Origin: Heliopora coerulea | Lineage: Eukaryota; Cnidaria; Anthozoa; Scleralcyonacea; Helioporidae | Direction of reading: 5' to 3' | NCBI GenBank assembly: GCA_030142905.1 | Contig: JASJOG010000120.1 | Coordinates: forward strand, 186,001 to 250,000 | DNA: 64,000 nucleotides | Shown here: positions 1 to 10,946 of the stretch, piece by piece | Layout: the number at the start of each line of letters is the position of its first letter | Position numbering within the stretch: position 1 is the first letter of the stretch | Made by a program: the position numbers and the translations under genes | Notes under the pieces: generated by a model | Told to the model about the DNA's origin: nothing | What the model saw: only the letters and a program-made list of their open reading frames with translations | Database searches by the model: none

Positions 1-540
1 TGTAAGTTGACAATGTTCATCGCTCAAAGGATAACCTCGAGGTTGGTGGATAGTAATGCGATTGGTTGAAATGTGTACAGCTCCGCTTAAGCGTTCCAGG
101 CATATTTGTTCACACATCGTCCATCCGAACAGCAGTTTTTGGGCCCACGGGGCACCCTTTGGACCATTTATGGAAGATCTAACCTTCAAAAGTTCTGGAG
201 CATCGCGAACAATCAATAAGCATATCTCTGCTTCTGGGTCAAAGGCCGGAATCTCGCTTGCTATTCCTCGGAGGTGGATGAATTTCTCAACTATCTCAGA
301 TGTTGGGATCTCTCGCTTGTCCTCAGGAATGTTGTCACACTCAATACAGGTGGGTAATGTCACCAGTTTTCCGCCTAAGGATTTCGCGGTCAGCCCGGAA
401 ACTCGGTGTTTGTATATCACTCCTTTCGAACCACTGCAAGTCGACAAGAAATACCTTTTCTTCTTTCCTTTTATTCTCAACTTGTCCGCTAACACTGGGG
501 TGATTATAGATGCGTTACTTTGCTCGTCAATTAACGCATA
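1..540 (-). pseudogene. BEL/Pao aspartic protease (DUF1758-like), partial
   Basis: Minus-strand translation from about 540 to base 1 is open and starts VYALIDEQSNASII, the Pao protease active-site region (usual form A-L-[LI]-D-x-[QG]-S). Farther on it has EAEICLLIVRDAPEL and GPKGAPWAQKLLFGW, matching the family pattern in which a conserved 'LGW' segment follows the protease. The protein continues beyond the window edge towards reverse transcriptase. Frames on the plus strand here are shadows of this reading. Confidence 0.8.
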
Positions 541-1019
541 CACTGGATGTTTTCGGATCTTTTTTGAAGGAAGATGTTCATTGAAACGATCTTGCTGCAG
601 GATAGTCCTCCGTTACTTGCGTTGCATACTTCTGTGCAGGTTGATTGAAATTTGCTACCTGGCTTGGTACAAGATTTCTCAACGTTTTCTCTCTTTTCCT
701 GTTGTAACAAACTAGAATGCCGGTTACTACCGCATTCGGTGCATTTAATATCGGCCTTGCAATCTTTGGCAATATGTTTATCTAATAGACATCGAAAGCA
801 CAGTTTTGCCTCTCTTATCCATTCTATTTTGTCTTCCAGTGTTTTCCGCGCGAACGCCTTACATTCCGTTAACTTGTGACCATTGCAAGAGTGGAACAGA
901 CAACGACTTCTCTTTTCGGACTCCGTGTTTCCCTTCAAGACTATTCTTTCTTGGGACTGCCCTCTGCGAAAGGATCTCTTATTTTGCACCTCTCTAATTG
1001 TAATATTTAGGTGATTCAT
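531..1019 (-). pseudogene. BEL/Pao gag zinc knuckles and start of protease
   Basis: The 162-residue minus-strand frame contains the double zinc knuckle region of Pao gag-pro proteins: CLFHSCNGHKLTEC, then CFRCLLDKHIAKDC, then CTECGSNRH. These cysteine/histidine clusters bind the element RNA. The frame ends at a stop at 531, at the point where the protease should continue; the adjacent frame reads straight on into the protease, so a one-base change near 535 explains the break. Confidence 0.85.
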
Positions 1020-1574
1020 GAGTTTTGCCTGCTATCAATCATTGTAGCGAAGATATGAAACCGCGGATACGCATCGTGGTTTTCCAATGCGAAATTTACG
1101 ACAGTCTTTTCCCACTTACGACGTAATGACGCAGGAAGTTTCTGTGCTATTGGCCGGATAGCTGTTGGATAGTTTAGACAGGCTAGACCCGGAAGTTCGC
1201 CAAGTTGGTAATCCACGCCTGAACAAAGGTCTGAAAACTCTTGGAGTTTTCCCTTATCCTTCTCTTCGAATATGGCTTTTTCATCCAGCTGTTCCAATAA
1301 TGCGCAGGTTATGCCCGCCATATTGCCGAAACGTCCCTCCAGTTCCGTCCACACATTTTTTAGTAGTTTTGATGGATCCCTATGTTGGCGTTTTCGGAAG
1401 TTGTCGACCAATCTTCGTGGTTCTCCAGTAATTTGTTTCTTGGTCTGGAGAGATGTCGAAGTCGCAAACCAATACTTTAAATGCACTTTTCCTGAGATGG
1501 AACATTGTTACATCTCCGGTAAACAACTCTGGATGGAATTTCAGTAGATTCTGCCTTGCTAGGCTCTCCATCAA
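1016..1574 (-). pseudogene. BEL/Pao gag core (DUF1759-like)
   Basis: Two minus-strand frames (1574-1380 and 1486-1016) overlap. The first reads LLKFHPELFTGDVTMFHLRKSAFKVLV, the Pao gag pattern in which a 'P.F.GD...W..F..AF' motif opens the domain; here the usual Trp is Phe. The second continues with WTELEGRFGN and RKWEKTVV, typical of the later part of this domain. A frameshift between them near 1390-1480 disrupts the protein. Its role would be capsid formation. The same domain is at 45678-45280 in the second element. Confidence 0.75.
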
Positions 1575-1748
1575 CCGTTCGTTTGTGACGACGATTGCAT
1601 TGAAACAATGCTGTACGTCCGCAGGTTCGTGTCGTCGATATTGGTCGTAAGGCCCTGTTGCCCCTCCATGGAAGACCGAGCTTCGGTGGTGCGTAGTGGT
1701 ATCACCAATTAGAAACTATTTACGGTCTGGGGTCGCTTGTTCTTGTAA

Positions 1749-2081
1749 CTATTTCAACTCCTCATTCATCTTTTCGGCGATGACTTGCTGTTGATCACTT
1801 AACCACCTCCAAGTTCTTTCATTACAGTCTTCGTGCATACTGTTCAGGGGTGACGTCATAGCAAGGTCTTCAACTCCGACTGCTTGTTCGATTACACCTA
1901 ATTTGGCGTTAGCTACGGCTGCCAATTTCTTCACCTTGAGGACAGCTATGTTGTGATCGTGCTTTGCCTTTTCAGTTGACCTCTTTAGTTCGTCTTTGGC
2001 TTCACGTTCCTTTCTAACTCTTTCTTTCTCTGCGATAAACAAGTCGAACTCAGCTTGTTCTTTTGCCGCAGCGAGTTCCAC
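1749..2081 (-). pseudogene. BEL/Pao gag, coiled-coil segment
   Basis: This 110-residue minus-strand frame is dominated by Glu, Lys, Arg and Ala with heptad-like spacing (for example KERVRKEREAKDELKR), as expected for the long coiled coil that precedes the Pao gag core. An equivalent Glu/Lys-rich stretch occurs at 46440-46200 in the second BEL element, in the same relative position. It would mediate gag assembly. It ends at a stop at 1749 and the next gag piece resumes in another frame near 1574, so the reading frame is broken. Confidence 0.6.
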
Positions 2082-2129
2082 GAAAGCTTTCGCTCTGGCT
2101 AAACTTGTATCAGGGTTGCATGATCGTGA

Positions 2130-2493
2130 TTAGTTGGATTGTGAACGTTTCGAAGACTTTGAATGCTCCGAATAAAGGGATGTTGTCTCTTTCTGCCGTA
2201 ACCCTGTTTTATCCAATTTATTCATCACCTCCAGAATTGCACTTATGGCGCGATCAATTAAAGTTTTACCTCTGTCGCACACTATCTGCTGTCTCTGTAA
2301 AGTCTCCCCATCTGTCTTGCATGAATAGACTCTCCAAGTCGTGGACTGTGGACTCATATCCGACTTTAACAGCTTTCAGCGTTGTTAATGCTATCTCTAA
2401 CTTCAACCTATCTACAGTTTCAGCATAGATATAATCGATTGTTCTTCGAAAGGCATTTGATTCCCTTTCAAACGAGGAGAATTTATTCTCCAA
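2130..2493 (-). pseudogene. BEL/Pao gag, amino-terminal fragment
   Basis: Two overlapping minus-strand reading frames (2493-2266 and 2357-2130) together give a helical, charged polypeptide with no stop until a frame change near 2270-2350. It lies at the 5' end of the BEL/Pao gag order, before the coiled coil. Comparable leucine- and lysine-rich helical starts occur in the second BEL element (46975-46470). It has no catalytic motif. Assignment rests on position and composition, so confidence is moderate. A further short minus frame (2804-2616) may be the real start, but nothing in it is recognisable. Confidence 0.5.
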
Positions 2494-2895
2494 CGTAAAC
2501 CTATAGACACGTGGTGTTAAGGAAAGATGTCTTGGCTCTTCGCGTCTCTGTGATTCAGCCGCTTTTAGCCCCGAGCTGAATTCTTATTTTTCAGCTATAT
2601 TCTCTGACCTCCGGCTCATCTTGTTTCTTCGTTGAAAATTGCAAACTCGTTCCAATCCAAACAGTTGACTAGAATATTAAACGGACTATTTACTGTCGTG
2701 TTCCTCGAGTGGGAGAGAAGTTTCAACCGGCATTTGTCTTGGCGTTGTAGTTTAGCGTTGCCTTTGAGCTCTTCGTAGGCACTTTGCAGGCTTGTTCGTT
2801 CCAAGGACCGACATAATACCGGTAAAATGTCCGTTGTGCGCGTTCGTTTAACTCTACTTCAGTCAAGAACAAATAGTCTTACCCCCGAGCCCCAG

Positions 2896-4360
2896 TAATC
2901 ATATCTATTTATATATTCGGCGGCAAAATATTTACATATGATAACAAATTTACATATATTAACACGACCATCAGCCTTTAACTCGTTAAGGGGCACGGCT
3001 TGTCCCTTTGACTCGTAAAATTGTCTGGTGTTATCCGGTGCAACCTGGCCTTTTAATGGGTTAATTTCGATATCTTGTCGAAAACTTTAAGCGATGACTC
3101 TATATTCCTTAAAATTGGTAACTTTTTTGAAGTCCTATATCTCTAAGAAGAGTAGTACTTTGCATTATATCACGATTCGAGAAGTTAGCTCGCTCTTACA
3201 TTTACATGCATAATTGACAAAATGAGATCGTTACTAGTTTTTAACTTCTCGACCAGTTAACCCAGTAGGAACTGTATAATAGCAGTCTTAAGAGGAATAT
3301 ATGGGAAAGGAGTTTACTTCAAGTTGGTTAAATTTGAAGAGAAAACAGTGAAACTACCTTTACTTTAATATTTCCGTATCGCTTGCCTGAACGATAATTC
3401 TAATGACGGCTGCTACCTTAAAACCTCTTCCTCGTCGATACTATTTGGTAATTCCTGCAGTGTTGCTTGATATTTTTTTCCTGACGTCCTCGGCTTAAAA
3501 CATTCCTACATTGACCTTGCTCTTTTTAGCATAACTTAAATATTTAATTTGCCACAAGCCATCCTTCTGCTAACAGCTGTGCCAATTTTGCAGTTAGATA
3601 AACATTTGAAGATCTTAATGTACACCATAAACAAGCATCCTACTGAAATTCAATCGACCATTAATTTACTTCAGGAACGAAGATCAGTTGATATATTTCT
3701 TTGGGATTTGCAAACGGAAAGTTGAAACTGCACTCGACATGTGGCCCTTAAATGGTATTTATTCCTCGACGAAAACCCACGTAAGCACGCTTGCAAAGTT
3801 CTTGCCAAAAAATGCTTGAAAAGGGAAAAGTCGGCAAAATCACGAACAAATAAGTACAATAACCAAAAGAGTTTCGAAAACAACTATAAGATACTACTCA
3901 GCGTCATTTGGCTGAGGAAGATATTCCGGGAAGATTATAGGCTCATGATTTGCTGATCGGCAGAGTTAAACTACTGAGAAATGGAGGCACATCCCTGCGG
4001 AGATCGTCTCTGTAGACTGTCGGGTGCAGGGACAGTTCTTAGCATGCTCAGATTGTCGCGAAACAACACACTTAGATGATATTTAGATTACGGATGGTAG
4101 AGTCTGTCGTTAAAAAGTGTGATCTATGGTCACTATCAGTCTAAACCATGGTGATGCGGAATGAGTACGTCTATCAAAAAGTTCTTCACCAGGCCTAACA
4201 CTTAGGTTAATGGGAATATGGGGGTGCTTCCTCAAAGGAAACTGCACTAGTAATATGACACGAACAATATTGTTACTTCTTTATGGCTTTGGAGGAATAT
4301 GTGGGAACAGTAAACGTTTTGATTTTCTAAAATTAGTTAATTTTCTTTTTTTATTTCTAG
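2896..4360. other. Non-coding stretch without identifiable gene
   Basis: AT-rich sequence with only short chance reading frames (for example 71 codons at 3741-3956). It probably includes the 5' LTR of the BEL fragment on its left side. I see no repeats with clear ends, no RNA gene and no convincing exon. Confidence 0.5.
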
Positions 4361-4390
4361 GAGAAAGATCCAGTGAGACACTGGAAACAG
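4361..4390 (+). CDS. Possible 30-nt phase-1 micro-exon
   Basis: A strong acceptor (long T run then TTTCTAG) and donor (CAG|GTGAGG) enclose exactly 30 nt. Read with one base borrowed from an upstream exon, it encodes (x)GA-E-R-S-S-E-T-L-E-T-G, acidic and serine/threonine-rich, and ends again in phase 1. Those properties match the duplicated micro-exons at 6626, 11849, 29265, 31777 and 36348. It lies just outside the tandem duplication and has no second copy. With no transcript evidence this remains a prediction. Confidence 0.35.
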
Positions 4391-4755
4391 GTGAGGCATG
4401 TTCGTAGGACAAACTACGGGTTGTTATTTGTCCTGAGAATCTGAAACCTTTTAACACACAAAATGGCGGACCAATATATAAAGTGGCATGTAGATCACAG
4501 AGTGACTTCTTCCAACTTTAGAATTACCAACTAAAATATACCTGAAGGTTTTATTGACTTTTAGTAGTCAATCTCACAGAGATAGTTGATTACTTGTATA
4601 AGTTAGTTTGGCCTGTTGTAATCTTATATCACGTATTCTACTTTACTTAGTTGTTGAGGTTCAGCTGGTTGAAAACACACGACTGGGGACAGTATCTTTT
4701 AGATCAAATCTCTTAATTACTATCAACCTTCGAGTACGATAACCAACTAAACTTA

Positions 4756-5290
4756 GGGCCGTTTTAGACGGTGTACTTTCCATGTGCCGAACATGATACT
4801 ATTCGGTACCATGTAGGAGCGGCTGCTGATTTAAACGGCGAACTTAATGTTGGTTCCTAATTAGCGTAGTCCTGTTACTCAAATTTAACACCAAGTATAC
4901 CATTTTGGCATGAAAAATCAAGATGGCAAATCGTTCAATGGTTATTAAAGTTCTTCAGTTAAAAAGTATTGTTCGTAATCAAAGAAACCGTAGGTTACTC
5001 ATTGCTTTACAAAGAATTGCCAAGCCAGAGAAAACTATTATTTTACTTGTTCGGTAACGAATAAGCGTTAACATGCATTTTAATTAAATTATGCGTTAGG
5101 TTGGGCTAATGAAAAGTACAGCGTGTAAAACGATGTCGTTCTTGTGTCGCATTATGCGACAAGGCCTGCCGAACTCTGTCAAACCTAATAAAAGCTTGCC
5201 GAACCTAAGTGATTTAGACGCCGTGCCTCTGCCGTGCTTAATTGGCGGATTAGGTTCGGCGCATGAAAAGTACGCCGTCTAAAACGGGCC
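4756..5290. mobile_element. Harbinger-like MITE with TTA target duplication
   Basis: The left end reads GGGCCGTTTTAGACGG and the right end is its imperfect reverse complement, followed inward on both sides by the same continuation to GCCGAAC, giving inverted repeats of about 35 bp. The 535-bp unit is flanked by TTA at 4753-4755 and 5291-5293, the 3-bp target duplication type of PIF/Harbinger elements. No transposase frame is inside. Internal partial repeats of the terminal sequence (around 5170-5240) suggest a tandemly decorated subterminal region. Confidence 0.75.
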
Positions 5291-6372
5291 TTAAGGCGAG
5301 TTCGACCTAATCTTCCACGGAAAATCTTCGCAATATTTTGCTCTAAAGGAAAATTTTAAAGTTGAAATAAGACAATTAAAGTAATCAAAATTTTGGATAT
5401 CAAGAAAAATATTTCATCATAGATATTTTAAAATTTTGTAATACATGGAGTTTACTATGTTGAATTGAGGTCAGTTTTATGCATATAATAAGCATATTAG
5501 AAGCTGTCTTCTCGTTGCCATAACACCACGGAGTTGATTTAAAACACCTAAAAATATATGAAGATTGTTTACCAGAAGATATTGTTAACCCTCCTTAATA
5601 TAGCATTTGTATGAACAGTATGTGACTACGCAAAACTGTAGTTAAACTCAGAGATGTTATTGATGTTGTGCCACCAATTATATTCCACAGGTATTCCTTT
5701 AGTAAACACGACTATATTTCAGCGATGTGCCGTACTGATAAAGTTACACGCGTAGCGAACTACGCCGGAAAGAACGTTTAAAGTCACCAGTCGGTATTTC
5801 TTGTATCTACTTAATGCAATGGCGGATTTAGGATTTTTATCATCTTAGTCCAACTTTTGGATTTTCATTTCAGGGTTGTAGTACAAAACAAATGCTATAT
5901 TTCTCATCGATTAATTACATAAATTTTGCAGTTAAGAACAGTTTTAATTTTAATTACGGAGTTAAAAATAAATCGGATTGGTCAAATCAAAAGTGAGTAA
6001 ACGTGTATTTAAACGTAAATCAGAACATTCTGCACATGCGACAGGCTGAAGAAAGAAAACCAGCAAAGGAACCGGAGTCAACTTTTGATTTGGTTTTTTG
6101 TTAACCCTTTTGCGACATCACCTCACTTTCCTGACAGACGGACTACAGTGGGCCAGAGTCTTCAGAACATTTATAATGATTCAAATAATTTCAGTTACGA
6201 TTGGAATTCCAGGGCATTTTACGCTGGTATTGTGAATACGCAAAGCCTATTTCATTCGCTTTTGTTACGGTTCCATTTCGTACGGCATCGGGAGAATGAA
6301 CTGTAGACTTGACAATTTGGAAAAAAAGAAGAGAAAAGAAGATGGTACATGAATGCAATCCGTGTAACAATA

Positions 6373-6421
6373 CTACGTCACCACAGTGTCCATGAAGTTA
6401 ATGGACACGGTAGTGACGTAG
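6373..6421. repeat. Near-perfect 21-bp hairpin palindrome
   Basis: CTACGTCAC...GTGTCCAT pairs with ATGGACAC...GTGACGTAG across a 7-nt loop, with two mismatches in 21 positions. The arm ends contain TGACGTAG, which resembles a CREB/ATF half site. The same position in copy B (about 29018-29062) is a more degraded hairpin. Confidence 0.7.
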
Positions 6422-6625
6422 TCTACAAGAGCATGTTTTATATAACTTGTCGGTACATCTTCGATGACGTGCTCCCCTAGCAGCGCGGACCTTGGTACGC
6501 AACTGTCCCGTACCATCGTTCCCTACGAACAACAGTATCTTAATTTTTAACCACTAAAAGTTGATTCAATTCAGTGAAGATTTTTATTTTTGTAAATCAC
6601 TGATTATTGCCTCTTGTTTTTCAAG

Positions 6626-6694
6626 AGAGGCAACTTCCAGACGAGGAAACTTATGAACGTGGTGAGCCAAGCACGAGTGGTGCGTTAGTCCAAG
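6626..6694 (+). CDS. Phase-1 micro-exon, 69 nt (copy A)
   Basis: Acceptor TGTTTTTCAAG and donor CAAG|GTAAGT flank 69 nt that begin and end in phase 1 and read (G)AG-R-Q-L-P-D-E-E-T-Y-E-R-G-E-P-S-T-S-G-A-L-V-Q-G. The peptide is acidic and probably disordered. The equivalent in copy B (29265-29333) keeps both splice sites, length and frame, and a third relative of the same length sits at 36348-36416. It probably encodes a linker segment of a multi-exon protein, perhaps that containing the kinase exon. I do not recognise a family. Confidence 0.5.
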
Positions 6695-8836
6695 GTAAGT
6701 TTGTCAATTGATGTAAAATAAGCCTTGTCTTGAGAAACAAATAATAAAGAGACAACTGACGAAGCACTAACCACGACAATTTTTAATGTACGTAACAGAT
6801 AATTTACTTAAGTAATAAAGTAATACTGCCAATTCAATTAGGTAATGACAACTTAAATCAACTTTTTCAGTGAACTAGAAATTATTGTTCCAAACAAAAC
6901 ATACTGTGAGCAAATTATAAAATTAATTATATCCAGTAGATAGATTTTTATTTGAATTGGATAGTTATCAACAGACTAGTGAGTGAATGAAACTTTCAAT
7001 GCATTTTCTCAGATTATTATTAGAATTCCCGGCCAAATAAGCTAACCAGGCTTCGTACAGCTGCTTCCTACTAAATTCATCAGCCAACGAAAAAACAATA
7101 CCCTACTGAGATCATTTTTACAATGACTTTAATCCTCTCCTGTCCTACAAGTTAGGCTCTCCATCAGTGGTGGCAACAGGCGTCCTAGTCTAGCGAAGAT
7201 GACGAGGCACAACGAAGTGTCTATGGTGGGCAAACTCTGGAGGAAAATTTGAGAAAAACCCACAACCAGCTGAGAACCTCAAAAAATACCGTATAAAACG
7301 AAACAGATTCGAAAAAATAGCATTTTGTGAACTCAAAATTTGAGTCAGAGCAAGACAAAAGTGATACAATCTCACTTTTACTTTTTTTAAATATGCTTAA
7401 GTTAGTGAGAAATATTAACTACTAGGATTAGCCAATAGTCAGCTTCCATGGCTCCTATAAATATCATAACAGTGTAATGATATTCATTATGTCGCATTCA
7501 AAACGCTTTTTCCATGAATAAATAGCGACTGAGATATACACGATAAAGTGTTTAATTCATGTGTTTGTGTAAAAAAACTTGTACGAAATGTTCTTTTAAG
7601 CTTTCACTACATTAAGCAGTGCTTCTGCTATTGAGGCCGTGAGCCGGTTATCTTGGTGTAAATGGTGCGAGATCGGAACGAAAGTGATTGATTGAGTCGT
7701 AGTATTCTAGTATGGAACGTAACTTTTTTATTACGAAATTGAAAATGAGATCATCGATTATAACGGCAAGCAACGATTCACTATCAGATTTCTAGAATTG
7801 AATTGGTTTACGTGTAAAGTGAACAGAATCTGAACTGATGTCAATAACGTTAATGATAATGCTGACAAAAGTATGCCTATGTTTTGTCTGAGGAATTTTT
7901 GGCCAGTATCACTTTGTCCCGAAATTACTGCTTGTGTTTATGGAGTGAATAATGTCGATAATTGCTCGTTAAGGCTCGTTTACACGTGCATTTCCTTTGC
8001 CTCGCGATTGTCGTCTTGGTGTATGTGTTAAATTCACGATAGCATCGAAGACGAACTGGACTGAATTATGATCTAGTATCAAGCTTAACAAATTATCTTG
8101 GAATTACTACATACACCTGGATGATAATCACAATGAACAAAATTGCACGTGTAACCGCCCTTTTAAACTGTATCATTCGCCAAATTTTTGTGCACCTGGA
8201 TTACTTCACGGTAGTCGGCGCCATCTTGAAAACATAGCTAGAAAACTCTGACGCTTTATCGTACTAATCATAAACAAATCATAAGTGTCTGAACAGAAGA
8301 GGCGGTTCCTCTTATTACATCAGCTAAATAGAACTACTAGCATACTTTACGGTTTCTTCATTTTCATGGAAACATTGAATTGCCAAAGCGAATGGAAGGA
8401 CAATTGCGTCAATAAATATTAAAAACAAAATATTAATCGATTAATCGATTATTTTTCGGCAATCGATTATTCTTCAAAATAATCGGATCATCAACAACAA
8501 CCGCGCACAGCATGATATTCACTGAACTTTGTTTCTGGCATTAAAAAAAATGCGAAGAGATAGCATTCTCGCGCTCTCGTTGCAGTCAATTGAAGATAGG
8601 CCAATTAAAATGAGTTATTGCGAAAACCGATGATGGAAACAAAATCGAAAATAACGTGTAATGTACGGTTTTCCCAACATTCCTAAGAGTATCGTCAAAA
8701 TTCGCAAACTCTCATTAGCTGATGAAATCAAATGTTCTCTCGGACCAATCAGATATAACTAATCCCACGATGTCAATTTCACAACGTTGGGAATCAAGAC
8801 AAATTCCTGTTGCCCTTTGTCGCAGATTTTTAATCT

Positions 8837-9361
8837 TTGCCTCAGCTGTCTTTCTTCATGTCTCCAAGTCGAAGCGATGTTTGGGACCATTTTGTTGTCC
8901 AGAATCAAACAACAGCGAAATCCAAACACTGCAACGAAATTATTCGCCGACATGGCAACACCACAAATCTTCGAGAACATCTCACCAGACGCCACTCCAC
9001 CGTTTACCAACCAACCGCGTCAAATAGTGCTGGTAGTCCATCAGTTTCAAGTTTCTTTCAAAAGAAGATTGACTTATCTGGAGCCAAAGCAAAAGCTATC
9101 ACTGATCGTATTGCAAACGTCTATGTTAAAGACTTGCGTCCATTTAGCATTGTTAAAGATGCTGGTTCCCGTGAGCTCATTAAACATGCATGGCCATCCT
9201 ACCAAATACCGAAAAGAGAGACGATTCGTCAATTAATCATGCCTCGTCACACCGAGGGAATAAAAGCTCTAAAGAATGAACTGGAAAACGTATGTTCTGA
9301 CGTCTCCATTACGACTGATTGCTGGACCAGTAAGACTCGGGATAGTTATTGCACAATAACC
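8837..9361 (+). pseudogene. hAT transposase, amino-terminal part (BED finger and start of RNase H fold)
   Basis: Starts with MPQLSFFMSPSRSDVWDHF, the usual entry into a BED zinc finger, continuing to HCNEIIRRHGNTTNLREHLTRRH. The first cysteine of the finger is serine here (AKSKHC), so one zinc ligand is lost. Then a linker, a helical region, and DVSITTDCWTSKTRDSYCTIT, which contains the first catalytic aspartate of hAT/ZBED transposases (D-x-W-T/S). The frame then reads into GGTAAGT and stops; the next conserved residues resume at about 9553. Confidence 0.85.
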
Positions 9362-9552
9362 GGTAAGTCGGAGATTTGAATTTTGAATTGGTTTTCTGTT
9401 CTTGTAACGATGTGAAGGGTCTGACTATCTTGCCGCCGATTGATCCACCCGCGTGGTCGAAAACGCTTTACTCTCCAACAGATAAATATTTCGATCCAAA
9501 CAACTCTCACAAGTGAAACACCAGTTGCTCTGGTAATTTATGTCTTATTTTG
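9362..9552 (+). other. Intron or small insertion splitting the hAT transposase
   Basis: About 190 bp without homology to the transposase separates CTIT from HFLHKWEMVCKVLATR, residues that are adjacent in related proteins. It starts with a good donor (CCG|GTAAGT), favouring an intron, but no AG lies right before the resumption, so the acceptor may be mutated or this may be an insertion. Confidence 0.45.
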
Positions 9553-10946
9553 CTGCCGTGCACTTCCTCCATAAATGGGAAATGGTGTGTAAAGTCCTCG
9601 CAACAAGAGCAAGCCTTAGTCGTCATACTGGTGTTAATTTGGCTGCTGAAATCAACGAAACTATGAAAGAATTTGGCCTTGAACGTCAAGTGTTTGCCTG
9701 TATACATGACAACGCTGCCAATATTAACCTCGCTGGCAACATGATCAATGGCACAGAAGAGAGACCCAATTCCTTCAATATCGGCTGTGCTGCACATAGT
9801 TTGAACCTGTGTATTGAAGATGCCATGAAAAAGGGAGTCCACAATCTCTTTGAAAAGACGGTTGCTGCAGCCAGGAAGCTAGTGGGACACTTTAAAATGT
9901 CCACTCTGGCAACAAATTGTCTTAGCACAAAAGTTAAAGAGATGCTGGCGCCGGAACATCATGGCAAGGGATTAATTCAGGACGTGTCTACCAAGTGGAA
10001 CTCGACATTTTACATGTTGGAACGCCTGTTGCTGTTGCGCTGGCCAGTTGTTGCGGTGCTGTCTGACCAATCTTTGACAAAACCACAGGATGCAAGGGTC
10101 TTAGAAATGCCTGCTGAATCTTGGAAACTGGCTGATGAAATCGTCTCTGTTGTTAGGAAGGTAGAGCTGGCCACTGTTCTTTTTAGTTCGCAGTCCAGAA
10201 CAACATCCGGTGTTGTCCTGCCTGCTATCACCAGTTTAGTAAAGCAATTAAATACCATGACATTCGAACGTATAAACGATGGCCGACGAAGAGTGGCCGC
10301 TCCGCCAGGCCAGACCTTTAGAGGTACACTCGTCCAGTCGTTGAGTGACAGATTCTTCCTCAACAATTAGAATATTGCTGGTGAAGAAACAGTTACTTGC
10401 GAAGCGGTTCCATTTTATCTGCTGGCTTCATTCATAGATCCCTGGTTTCGTGATCTGTCATTCCTGAGCGAAGCAGAGCGGAAAGCATTGGTGGACTTTT
10501 CGTCACAGACCGTAAAAGACATGCCATTGCCGTCATTACCTGCAAGCAGCGCCGTTGCTGTTACAACCGAGCCGGAGATCTCGCCAACGCCAAAGAAAAA
10601 ATCCAAATCAGAAGTAGCCATGGAAGAATTGCTGGGAAAATCTGCTCACAGCTCTCAGGAGCCAACTGAGGAATTTCACGAGAGAAAGGTTGAGAAGGAG
10701 ATCTACCAACTGCGCGGCGAGGCAACAATAAGATTGACGGAAGATCCATTACAGTGGTTGAAAGAAAACGAGAAACGTTATCCTCTCGTACGAAACCTCG
10801 CCGCCTTAGTATTAGCAGCTCCGCCGACGTCTGTACCAAGCAAGCAGATTTTCAGTAAAGCCGGATTGGTGGTCTCGAAGAAGCGCGCAGCACTTAAGCC
10901 AGCTGTTGTTGATGCACTGTTCTTTTTAAACAAAAACAATATGTAG
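9540..10946 (+). pseudogene. hAT transposase, catalytic and dimerisation parts
   Basis: The frame covers HKWEMVCKVLATR, SRHTGVNLAAEI, CIHDNAANINLAGN (second catalytic aspartate region), GCAAHSLNLC and DVSTKWNSTFYMLERLL, all hallmarks of the hAT RNase H-like domain with its helical insertion. An in-frame TAG at 10368-10370 interrupts it after DRFF; the frame then continues through VPFYLLASFIDPWFRDLSFL to the hAT carboxy-terminal dimerisation motif NEKRYPLVRNLAALVLAAPPTSVPSKQIFSKAG and KKRAALKP, ending at TAG 10944-10946. Apart from the single stop and the split near 9362 the protein is well preserved, suggesting recent death. Confidence 0.88.

Larger units (their letters stand above)
1..2895 (-). 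mobile_element. BEL/Pao LTR retrotransposon, 5' portion, truncated by window edge
   Basis: Read on the minus strand, successive broken reading frames give a gag amino-terminal region (2493-2130), a charged coiled-coil stretch (2081-1749), a Pao-type gag core (1574-1016), CCHC-like zinc knuckles (1019-531) and a Pao aspartic protease (540-1). That order is diagnostic of BEL/Pao gag-pro. Reverse transcriptase and integrase would lie left of base 1. A candidate primer binding site is at 2895-2879 on the minus strand (starts TGGGGCTCGGGGG); if right, the 5' LTR begins just to its right, but I could not delimit an LTR without its partner. Many frame breaks show the copy is dead. Confidence 0.85.

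Noticed and set aside
56..715. 219-codon plus-strand frame
   Set aside because: It is the shadow of the minus-strand BEL/Pao protease and zinc-knuckle region.
6085..6306. Paired frames at 6085 and 28723 beginning MIWFFVN
   Set aside because: The two copies diverge by frameshift after about 50 codons and resemble no protein; likely chance.
8787..9236. Alternative 149-codon frame over the hAT start
   Set aside because: Shadow of the BED-finger frame at 8837-9361.
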